Assembly: GCA_015039465.1 (NCBI GenBank)
Contig: MU130078.1
Coordinates: 1 to 28,559, forward strand
Source: Phlegmacium glaucopus
Taxonomy: Eukaryota; Basidiomycota; Agaricomycetes; Agaricales; Cortinariaceae
Length of the DNA stretch: 28,559 bases
Reading direction: 5' to 3'
Shown here: positions 21,174-28,559 of the stretch, piece after piece
How positions within the stretch are numbered: the stretch's first letter is position 1
Layout of the letters: each line of letters starts with the position of its first letter
Notes under the pieces: generated by a model
The model's database searches: none
The model's input: the letters and a program-made list of their open reading frames with translations, nothing else
What the model was told of the DNA's origin: nothing
Program-made: the position numbers and the translations under genes

Positions 21174-21553
21174 CAAGGGGGTCCCGGGATTTTAGTCCAT
21201 GACCCGAGGAGGGGGGGGGGGTACCTGCTGAGGGCTTAAATTTTTTTTCTAGTATCACTTTAAACACACATTTCCTGCTACTAGACAGCATTTCTGCCCC
21301 TGTATCATCATAAAATAGCTAAATACAGTTCATATTTGCCTTCTGGGCAAGGTTATTTATGTTTTTAAGTGATAAAAGATTGTTAAAAAAACATATGGAG
21401 ACCACCTATAACTGGATGATCTGACCACATCCCATCAAAACATACCTAATTTGGACGAAAACATACCCTTTTTGGAAGGAGGGGGGGTTAGGTCAAAATG
21501 CCTTAGAAAAATTTACCGACCCCGTGCCGTTTTACAATTCCTGGACCCCCTTG
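21174..21553. mobile_element. hAT-like MITE, 380 bp
   Basis: Terminal inverted repeats CAAGGGGGTCC at the left end and GGACCCCCTTG at the right are perfect over 11 bp; similarity extends to about 16 of 18. The element is flanked by the 8-bp direct repeat ATATAATG (21166-21173 and 21554-21561). An 8-bp target duplication with CA(A)GGG-type termini is the hAT signature. The interior is non-coding, with G-rich subterminal tracts (GAGGAGGGGGGG near 21206-21221 and GGAAGGAGGGGGG near 21474-21487). There is no transposase, so it is non-autonomous. It sits between the hydrolase 3' fragment and a kinase 3' fragment. Confidence 0.85.
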
Positions 21554-21639
21554 ATATAATGTGATATAACTCTCCTCAGGCTCGGATTTCCAAGCCACAG
21601 CCATATTTCCTCAATATATTAAACCCATGATTACCCGAT

Positions 21640-21865
21640 AAGAGAACAAGGAAAAACGATGGTAGTACAAAGAACAGTAAATATAAGGTTTGAAAACATG
21701 CGACCAGGCTATAGAGATAAATTTCCTATGTTCAGTCATCGCCGTGAACCATCCAGAGCCTCCAAAGACGTCGGTATCGGCTTAGTTAGTGTTTGCTGCC
21801 AACGGCTCGGCTTCAAGCCGGCGAGCCGACGAATGAACCTAGTCTACGTCCGATCATATGTTGAA
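21640..21865 (-). pseudogene. Third copy of the kinase 3' end, internally inverted
   Basis: 21640-21775 matches the kinase C-terminus and 3' flank at 16440-16520 and 26585-26705, including GATGGTAGTACAAAGAACA and TCATCGCCGTGAACCATCCAGAG. After a 25-bp imperfect hairpin (21803-21828), the stretch CCTAGTCTACGTCCGATCATATG matches the next part of the kinase in reverse orientation. This is a small inversion inside the fragment. It has no coding capacity. Confidence 0.7.
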
Positions 21866-21990
21866 ATAGAAATCGGCCACCACAACTTCTGGCTTTGCAT
21901 GTCGCAAAAGTTATATAAATCCAATATAAAGACTGCAGGCGGAGAAGCTTTCGATGCCGTTCTTTCCGAGATCTGAGAAGTGACTGATGG

Positions 21991-24821
21991 TCACGGGCGG
22001 CCAAATAAATTAGTCGACGGCGTTGGTTGGGCGTTGGCAAGTCCAAGGCACTGTAACTCCTCTTCCGAGTCCCTCTTCGAGATGTTGAGAGACAACCCCA
22101 CAACGGGACCAGCACACAAGGCCGTACTAACAGTCACCACAAACATTGTAGTGACTCCAACCGGCGCGGCTGCCATATATATAAAAGCCATAAGGAAGAA
22201 GAACAACCTGTAATAGGTAGCGAAAAGAGTTGGTGAGCACTAGTGCACGACGACGATTTTATGTCCAAAGGGAGCACTTACGAATACATGAGCAAAGCAT
22301 AAGGTAGGCTATACGCCGAAGCAAGAGCTTCCAATCCGAACCTGGAGGCGCTACGATCAACTATGAATGTGACCTGAATAGAGTAGCAACAGTATCAGTC
22401 ATTAAATGATCAACCAATCGTCAGAAATTTCGACGAACACCGGCATCCAACGATAGGTTATCAAATGTCTTAACCAAAACCAAACTCAAAACAATCACCA
22501 AAAAACTGGCCGCCATCGAAAAATAGGTCAATGTCTCAACAAACGAAGGTGTATAACTTGAATCAGAAACTGAGGTGCCGACAGTTTGGATTGCTAGAAA
22601 CGCAACGTTGGCACTGAGCAGTACGGTTGCCTGGACGTTAAAATGATAGATATAATAAGTCGAGGATATGGGAGGAAAATAATATAAACGCACATATAGG
22701 GTAAGCTCTCTCCAACCAGCTGTTAACTGTCCCAACAAGTCTTTCCACACAAAATCATTGACAAGGCAATCAGTGGTTATTTCGCGTAACTTTCTGAGAT
22801 GGACTCTTGGAACGCCGAGCAGAAAACATGCTATGGCTAGCTCCAAAAGGATCCCGTGTCTCTCAGGATGAATTGATTGACCCCTGGTTAGACGGGCATT
22901 TATTTGTCCATGCAGATGGAGGAATCGTTCATGGTCTAGTGATTCATTAGATTTGAGTTCCAATAATGATAAAGAAGGGACTCACGAAATTTTTGGAGAA
23001 AACGCGCTATTAAACTTATTCATTAACACATGGACAAGACAGATTTGAAACTTAATTGTACCACTTACATATAATAGCAATAGAACCAGCCGCCAGTTCA
23101 CCTTGCGCTGAATTTGACGCTGACATTAACGTTAGTTAAGCTTGCTGGAAGATCCAATGTATAGCCTTACCCTCGATGGTGTTCACCAAAACAAGCATTT
23201 TCTGTAGATCTTCCAAACTGTATGGCGCTAGGCCTCTGGATGATGTCAACGAGTCTACCCAGTTGAGAGCGGCGAAATAAAGCAAGTAAAGAAGTTACGT
23301 ACTGCCGACCGCATGGATAAGGATGTCCTTTATTTCTGAAATGGCGCTGGATGAAAGCGGATCCAATACAAAGATTTCATTTGGTGACCTATCCAATTAC
23401 CTGTCAATAGAACAATTCATGCCTGCAATAAAATAAAGGACTCGCCAAGGAGTGATGGAGTATGTTTCACCCTGACCTTGCCCAAGAAACTCCGAGTCCT
23501 ACCATTAATTTCATCCAACCAAAACAAGCACTGCTTCGCATGATTTACGAAATAATGTCCATATTTCCCAGAGTTCCTAAGCTCCAACACAAGACACGTC
23601 TCCTCTGGAATTTCAATATTGTATTTCTCGATATATGAAAATATTTTCTCGATATAACTCTCTAATTCTGTTTTGGAGTCTGCATTGTACATCCAAATGT
23701 CAGTGAGGACGGAGATTTTCTGTAGTACAGAGACGTATCAGCGTTGCTCTGACGATGAGAAGCATTGAGATGTGCTTGCCCGAGAATCATCAAGAAAGTA
23801 CGGAGCACCGTCCGGATGGGTAAAAGCAACCCATTGGTTTGGAAGTTCCGGCCTACGTTAGGTTATGGGTGAATATGGATCAAAACCACCTAGTATTAAA
23901 AGCATGCCAAAGCAACTCACTCCGTGAAAGTCATAAGCAACGGGGAGATCTGGAACGAGTCGTAGCATTTCCTGCTAAGAAAGAGGATCCATTATTCAAT
24001 GATCTGTATGTAGTTCAAAACATACAATTTGAAGTTTCTCTTATATCGCTCGAATTCAGACGATGTAACGGCGACAAGATTCGAAATTTCTTTGCAAAGT
24101 CCAGGACTCGGAGGTGGTTGAAGATCACGGTTACCATTGTCTTCTGCTCTAGTAGGGACACTTGAGTTGGGGAGGGACGAGATGCTCGTGTCATCCATAG
24201 GCGTTATTGGATAATTGACTACTCCACGGGAAGTCGATGGACCTGTTTGCATTCTGGCGGATATCGGTGCTCCGTGTGGTGTGGCGGTACAAGAACGTCG
24301 CTTGTAGGCATCGTCGAATATGGGACTACTGCCTGAGAGGTCGATGGGCCCGCTTGTGACTCTGGCGGATAGCAGCGCTCCGTATGGTGTGGCGGTACGA
24401 TAACGTCGCCCGTAGGCGTTGTTGAATCTGGGACTACTACCTGGGAAGTTGATGGGCCTGTCTGCGGCACTGGCTCATAGCGTTGCTCCGTGCGGTGTAG
24501 TGGCAATGACTCGGACTTCTGCTGCCATCTGTTCAGAAACGATATAGGGAGTCTGCTAAAACAATCCACATCATCCGAGTCGTGGTTTGCTTTTTCCCAC
24601 TGGCATGGCATGGAAGGACGGCTGCCAGTAGACTTTGATATTTGGTTCAAGTTGTTGCGGAAACGGCGAATGAACAGGGATAGGCATTTCCGGGAAAAAA
24701 ATCGTAGGAATGCTGGCACTTGTCGAATCCAAAGTTTGCATAGTTTATGGCCGACAACCTTTAGACTTTTGAGAAAGCTAAGCAGCAGATGCAGCAGAGG
24801 GTACGCCTGGATGCGAGGCAT
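21991..24821 (-). pseudogene. Agaricomycete membrane protein with WW-like motif, one frameshift
   Basis: Twelve exons on the minus strand: 24821-24026, 23974-23921, 23852-23780, 23719-23442, 23388-23303, 23233-23171, 23119-23069, 23006-22986, 22935-22694, 22630-22439, 22373-22282 and 22207-21991. The total is one base short of 722 codons. The missing base is in the second 108-bp repeat, just before 24249. Landmarks: a basic N-terminal tail, 36-residue repeats, a WW-like LPNQWVAFTHPDGAPYF, HYFVNHAKQCLFWLDE, and an FLHLHGQ/GVPRVHL region. The C-terminal membrane segments include TVLLSANVAFLAIQ, MAASFLVIVLSLVLV and FFFLMAFIYMAA. The family is common in mushrooms but its function is unknown to me. 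Unusual features are a GC-AG intron (23779-23720) and a 21-nt exon. The near-perfect structure suggests either a very young pseudogene or a sequence error. Confidence 0.75.
24190..24500 (-). repeat. 108-bp tandem repeats coding for a Pro/Ser/Thr-rich segment
   Basis: Units begin at 24464, 24356 and 24249 (reading leftward), each starting Q(T/A)GPSTS(Q/R). The first two continue VVP(D/Y)STxPTxDVxVPPHHTE and the third diverges. A partial unit precedes them (LHRTEQRYEPVP). Unit 1 is exactly 108 bp and unit 2 is 107 bp, which locates the frameshift of the host gene. Confidence 0.85.
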
Positions 24822-25149
24822 GGGGTAGTGTAATGGGTCCCCACGAAGCTAACCATGCAGCTGTTATATAGGATGTCTAGGGCATTTGCGCGTCTATCTG
24901 TCAGATATTACACCGCCATTTGTGTTTGTTACGTGAAATACACACGAACTTGAGATATTTTTGGAAGCTCGAGTCATCGTGAATGGGATGTTGTCGACAG
25001 TTTGTATCTGGGATTTGGACACCATGATGACAGCTAATGTTGGTAGAACATGTAGTCTAATAAGCTGTACACCCCCATTTGACAGCGTAGCCTGTCGTAC
25101 TGTACTCAGTATTTTGGCATTTTAGTTTCCACGGGTTTCTACACCTACC
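24822..25149. other. Intergenic, no gene seen
   Basis: About 330 bp between the start of the membrane-protein gene and the end of inverted-repeat arm 2. It would contain the promoter of the former. I see no distinctive site. Confidence 0.4.
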
Positions 25150-26212
25150 TAATTTTCGCGAAAGCATACGATAGATAGTCTTACAATAATCGTTGCGATA
25201 TGGAAAATGTAAGCGAAACAATCCCAATCTATAAACAATTTTTGCGCTGTAGAACAGCGTATATTACAGGTGACAGTAAAAAATGAAGCTGAAAAATGCA
25301 AGGACATTGTCAAAGAGGGCGAGTTACACACTCGGGGCATTTCAGCGACCTTGGGGGTTGCCCGGGAACTTTGAAGAATCCGAGTCCGTAGGGGTATTTA
25401 GTCCGCGGTACAAGTACACCTTTGGAATCTGATTAGCAAGGATGGCGCAAAGAGGGGCGTATTCTCGTACGTTTGAAGTTTAGGCAAGCCCATTTCCCAT
25501 CACCCTCGCCATCCAAATACCAAGCAGGTGGTTCATCGAACCCTAAAAAAAGTCGTATCCTCTCAACCTCTTCCTCAGGAGGGTTTTCCGTGCTGTCGTT
25601 CCAGTTCGTCCATATGCATATGAGGGCACAGGGGTTTCCAGATGGGACGCACAATTCAGGTATGATAGAGGTGATGCCTAGTCTGTCTCGCACAGCATGT
25701 TGGAGAAGGTGCTGCGTGTCCAAAGTGCTCACATTAACCTCTATACTTACCCCAGGATGAAGGCTCATTTTGACCAAGAACCCTTCTTTTTCACCAATGA
25801 CCTCAAGTTGTTCATTTGTGTAAAGCCAGCCATAGCAAAGCTTTGGCGGTTGAAGACGGTAGCCTGGTCGGACATGCAAACCTTTTGGAAGACTCTTCAT
25901 TGGAAACAAGTCTGATGCGGCTTCACGGCCTAGCTTAAGGGCGTAAAAATAATTACAATTTTGAGAAAGAACGCGCCAATGGGGAGAAATGGACCTACGC
26001 GAAATCCAGTCCGGCCTAGTGGCTTCGGAGGCTTCAAGGCCTCTGGAAAAGCCATCCTATCTGCAATAATTGCAGCTCTAGCGTCCAGATCAATTTGGGG
26101 GGGAGATGCGTTGGACATTGCGTCGTGAGGGTGAAATTTCAGAGTGCTAGTAGGTATAGCACTGTATAGCAGTTATGGGTATGTAAACGTTGACATTGTG
26201 ACAAGCGATCAC
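25150..26212 (-). repeat. Arm 2 of the ~1-kb inverted duplication
   Basis: Reverse-oriented copy of 18660-19680, about 5.5 kb away. Small indels and scattered substitutions separate the arms. The outer edge, CTTGTCACAATGTC at 26190-26203, marks the breakpoint. Beyond it this copy meets a kinase fragment, while arm 1 meets the hydrolase 5' fragment. Confidence 0.85.
25310..26118 (-). CDS. Orphan protein, intact duplicate (233 aa)
   Basis: Three exons on the minus strand, 26118-25999, 25933-25471 and 25428-25310, joined by introns of 65 bp (GTAGGT...TTAAG) and 42 bp (GTACGA...TAATCAG), give 233 aa in a single frame. The protein starts MSNASPPQIDLDARAAIIAD. It continues with LPKGLHVRPGYRLQPPKLCY, an acidic ENPPEEEVERIRLFLG helix-like stretch and AWYLDGEGDGKWACLNFK. 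It ends with a basic, Pro/Cys-containing tail (YPYGLGFFKVPGQ, SLKCPECVTRPL). There is no signal peptide, membrane segment or recognised domain. The second donor is weaker (GTACGA) than in the other copy; if it is not used, the protein ends shortly after LNFKRTRIRPS. Function unknown. Confidence 0.7.
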
Positions 26213-26215
26213 TGA

Positions 26216-26335
26216 TTGTCACCGACCTTACAGACGAGGTTAAGTTATAATTTTCGTGAGAAGTTTTTCATTCTTTTCTACTCTCTCTTTTACTTTTATC
26301 GCTCACCAGTACATTGTAGCGTCTCCACCCTCTGT
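26216..26335 (+). pseudogene. Scrap of the kinase gene in opposite orientation
   Basis: On the plus strand, CCGACCTTACAGACGAGGTT matches the ADLTDEV codons of the kinase N-lobe. About 15 bp later, CGTGAGAAGTTTTTCATTCTTTTC...TACATTGTAGCGTCTCC matches the exon end and intron before the RLQAEVLAW exon. The sequence between is deleted. It is a short fragment with no coding capacity, joined to the edge of inverted-repeat arm 2. Confidence 0.7.
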
Positions 26336-26399
26336 TGGATGAATCCAGAGGTGCCGGGAACGTGCCGTGGACCAGCGTCAGTCTGCAGCGCACTGATTT

Positions 26400-26583
26400 T
26401 GAGCTTTTGTCTTGGCATTCTCCTTACTCTGCCGCTTCATCTTGACAATTATGGTATTTTGCAAGTCGGGACGGATGTGGCTCGTACATTGTGTCGTTCT
26501 TTCCTTTGGTCCCAAGGTGGGATGTGGCGAGAGGTTTTTTGAAACCAAGAGTTTTATATGGTGTAGCGTCCTCCTTAGCAACA
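26400..26583 (+). pseudogene. Second 3' fragment of the alpha/beta-hydrolase-like gene
   Basis: Reads LGILLTLPLHLDNY, then TDVARTLCRSFLWSQGGMWREVF, matching 20470-20600 and the family pattern DVARTL...F(F/L)WSQGGMW. It ends within a few bases of the kinase 3' flank that begins at about 26585. The C-terminal GGSD part present in the other copy is deleted here. Confidence 0.7.
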
Positions 26584-26677
26584 AGGAACGACGATGGTAG
26601 TACAAAGAACAGTAAAAGACAAGATGAGGTTTGAAAACATGCGACCAGGCTATATAGATAAATTTCCCTATGCTCAC

Positions 26678-27903
26678 TCATCGCCGTGAACCATCCAGAG
26701 CCTCCAAAAACGACAACATATGAGACATCGTCGGACGTAGACTGGGCTCATCGCTCCAACAGTGATCCAGCATGTTCCAGAATGAGTCCTCTCCACGCGT
26801 ATCCAATTTAAGAAGGCAAGTTTTACATCTTGAGGGCTTGATACCTCGCAAAATGTCTACTGTAACAGCATGATCATTGGTTCGATTGGGGTAGGGAAGT
26901 TGGCCTGTAGCGATCTGAGTGCATCAACATTAGTCTGTGTTTGACCTTGACCAAAAGCAAAATTTGAATTTTTACCTCAAAGCACACGGAGGCGAAGGCA
27001 TAAACGTCGCTGGATGTAGTAATGGGGGGGACGTGACCATCATCGTGGATCAGAGCCATGATTAGCTCAGGAGCCATCCATCTCGTTGATCCTGCAAGGG
27101 GGGATGTGCCCATATTAATGGATTCCGACATTTCCTCCATGACTTTGGAAAGACCAAAGTCAGTGATGATAGCATATCCCTTCTCATCCACCAGAATGTT
27201 TCCCTGCGATCTATGTTAGCCAAAGATCCAACAAGAAGCAAGAATACAAAAGCGAATCTGACCCCTTTCAGATCTCCATGCACAATCATCGGCTTAACCG
27301 TGTGCAAGTACGCAATACCAGATGCGATCTGTATCAACTACACCAGTAATGATATTTGTGGCCAGACTACCATAATCTCGGTGGCTTACTAGCTTTAATC
27401 GATTGGCTTCGGGGTTGCGCTTCAAATAATGGCAGGTTGTACCATTGTCACACCACTGCGAGACCATGGCGATTGTACGATGCCAAATAACTGGCTGACA
27501 TTCCTATGACAAAGCCTATGCCATGCAAGAACTTCTGCTTGGAGACGCTATAATGTACTAGTGAGCAATGAAGCTGAAGAGGGAGTAGAAGAATGAAAAA
27601 CCTTGAGCAACTTCTCACGAACGTTCTGAACTATGATTTGACGAAGGAACTTCAAAGCCACCTGGAAACACATTGTCAGATCGGATAAAGGTATATGTTA
27701 GAATTTCACGCACAACTCGGGGTCTTCTTTCGGCGGGATCGTCCCAGTTGCCTTTCCAAACATCTGAGAACGATCCATGGGCAACGGCGGAATCTCCAAT
27801 TATAACAACTTCGTCTGTAAGGTCGGCGAGAATCGGTGATCCTTTTACGACCAGAGTTTTCGTGACGGTCTCCTGCAAGAACTTCTAACGACATCGTTGT
27901 TTT
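26678..27903 (-). pseudogene. Kinase copy B: TKL-like kinase, 5'-truncated, one frameshift
   Basis: Exons on the minus strand: 27903(truncated)-27714, 27661-27602, 27547-27390, 27328-27263, 27203-26976 and 26914-26678. The motifs look fully functional: HGSFSDVWKGNW loop, VALKFL lysine, IVHGDLKGGN catalytic loop, ITDFGLSKV, STRWMAPEL and SSDVYAFASV. The C-lobe reads IATGQLPYPNRTND and WSDEPSLRPTMSHML before the TGA at 26680-26678. Two lesions spoil it. A 13-bp deletion between GCC repeats near 27468 shifts the frame before VSQWCDNGT (copy A keeps those 13 bp). The 5' end stops at 27903, where the palindromic repeat array begins, so no start codon is left. HGDLKG in place of HRDLKxxN is common in mushroom TKL kinases. 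Confidence 0.85.
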
Positions 27904-27926
27904 ACAATACTTTACTCTCCCCCCTT

Positions 27927-28205
27927 ATTCCATATGGATTCCATATGGAATGGAAATATTCCATGGAATCCATATGGAATCCACCTAATTCCATGTGGAA
28001 TATGTTTGGGCTCATCATGGAATCCATATGGAATGGATATATTCCATGGAATCCATGTGGAATCCACATGGACTATATTTCAACTCACAAACAATGAACT
28101 TAAGAACACAGAATCCATGTGGAATCCACATGGATTCCACATGGAATGGGGTGTGTGGAATCCACATGGAATCCACATGGAATCCATGTGGATTCCATGT
28201 GGATT
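27927..28205. repeat. Array of palindromic TCCAYRTGGA words
   Basis: About 280 bp built from GAATCCACATG and GAATCCATGTG type words, with perfect palindromes TCCATATGGA and TCCATGGA. Direct and inverted copies alternate at 10-13 bp spacing. A less repetitive gap at about 28070-28110 divides the array into an AT-type half (TCCATATGGA) and a GC-type half (TCCACATGGA/TCCATGTGGA). Open frames through it (WNPHGIHMESMW) are by-products of the repeat. It lies exactly where kinase copy B is cut off. Confidence 0.85.
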
Positions 28206-28308
28206 CTGACTAAGTGTTTTTAAATATTCCTAAAGTCATGTCGATGATTTCATTTTTACACAAAACATTTGATGAGTTAGCTATATTACAAAAAGGGTTT
28301 CAACTACT

Positions 28309-28559
28309 TTAATCAATAGTTTCATATTCAGGGTCATTGACTTCCTCTGTATCATTATCTGCCTGTTTGTTAAGAACATGTTGTGTGTAATAGAACAACA
28401 TCACATGCAAAAACCAATTAAAGTTGGTTTGGGTCAGTCGCTTTAAAATAGATTCAAAGCCACCAAGCCATCCATTTAGTTGTTCACATGCCTATGTATT
28501 AAAGGTCAAATTTATCAATCTATTTATTTACTTGTGCACTTGCCTGAGTATTAAATGCT
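28309..28559 (-). CDS. C-terminal exons of a transposase-like gene, running off the right edge
   Basis: On the minus strand an exon 28491-28309 reads ACEQLNGWLGGFESILKRLT, then NFNWFLHVMLFYYTQHVL, and ends in an acidic tail (TEEVNDPEYETID) and TAA. A 40-bp intron (28531-28492, GTAAAT...CATAG) joins it in frame to FNTQASAQ at the window edge. The EQLN-WLGGF and NFNWFLH-MLFYHT pattern is what I recall from the C-terminus of large transposon-encoded proteins of mushrooms (KDZ-transposase-like). The assignment rests on pattern memory; the exon structure is clear. Confidence 0.55.

Noticed and set aside
27927..28205. CRISPR array
   Set aside because: No repeat-spacer pattern: units are 10-13 bp, palindromic and adjacent, in a eukaryotic genome.
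27897..28213. Open frames of 66-91 codons reading WNPHGIHMES...
   Set aside because: They are produced by the palindromic repeat array, open in several frames at once, with no gene structure.
1..28559. tRNA or rRNA genes
   Set aside because: I looked for B-box-like GGTTCRANNCC with cloverleaf context and found only chance matches inside coding relics, such as 16645. A tRNA search program would settle it.

Overview
The window looks like nuclear DNA of a mushroom-forming basidiomycete (Agaricomycetes). The reasons are introns mostly of 40-75 bp with GT-AG ends and CTRAY-like branch sites, and gene families that are heavily expanded in that class: an NB-ARC/TPR NLR, caspase-like C14 peptidases, TKL-like kinases and a multi-exon membrane protein family. 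The species cannot be named from the sequence.

Layout. 210-3360 (-) is a complete NLR-type gene (N-terminal exons with a duplicated intron-exon unit, a nucleotide-binding domain, and eight near-identical 126-bp TPR repeats). Head to head with it, 4258-5620 (+) is a decayed caspase-like gene whose catalytic His is Tyr; 8135-10244 (+) is its intact paralogue with the His/Cys dyad. 11646-12507 (+) is an uncharacterised Pro/Gln-rich protein with a clear TATA box. 12658-14367 (+) is a MAP kinase kinase of the cell-wall-integrity (Mkk1/2) type. Convergent to it, 14848-16267 (-) is a zinc-free medium-chain reductase of the trans-enoyl-reductase type.

16.4-28.2 kb is a scrambled, segmentally duplicated block. 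It has two kinase copies (A at 16.4-18.2 kb, B at 26.7-27.9 kb, both -), two further kinase scraps, three alpha/beta-hydrolase scraps (one -, two +), and two inverted copies of a gene for a 233-aa orphan protein (broken at 18.7-19.5 kb +, intact at 25.3-26.1 kb -). A 380-bp hAT-like MITE lies at 21174-21553. A 12-exon membrane-protein gene (21991-24821, -) is spoiled by a single missing base inside a 108-bp repeat. The right end has an array of palindromic TCCAYRTGGA words and the last exons of a transposase-like gene that leaves the window.

Functionally, the left third is a plausible NLR/caspase cell-death (self/non-self) locus and the middle holds housekeeping-type signalling and redox genes. 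The right half is a birth-and-death region where unequal exchange, inversion and mobile elements have taken gene copies apart. Exon boundaries were worked out by hand from splice signals and reading-frame continuity and were not checked against RNA.
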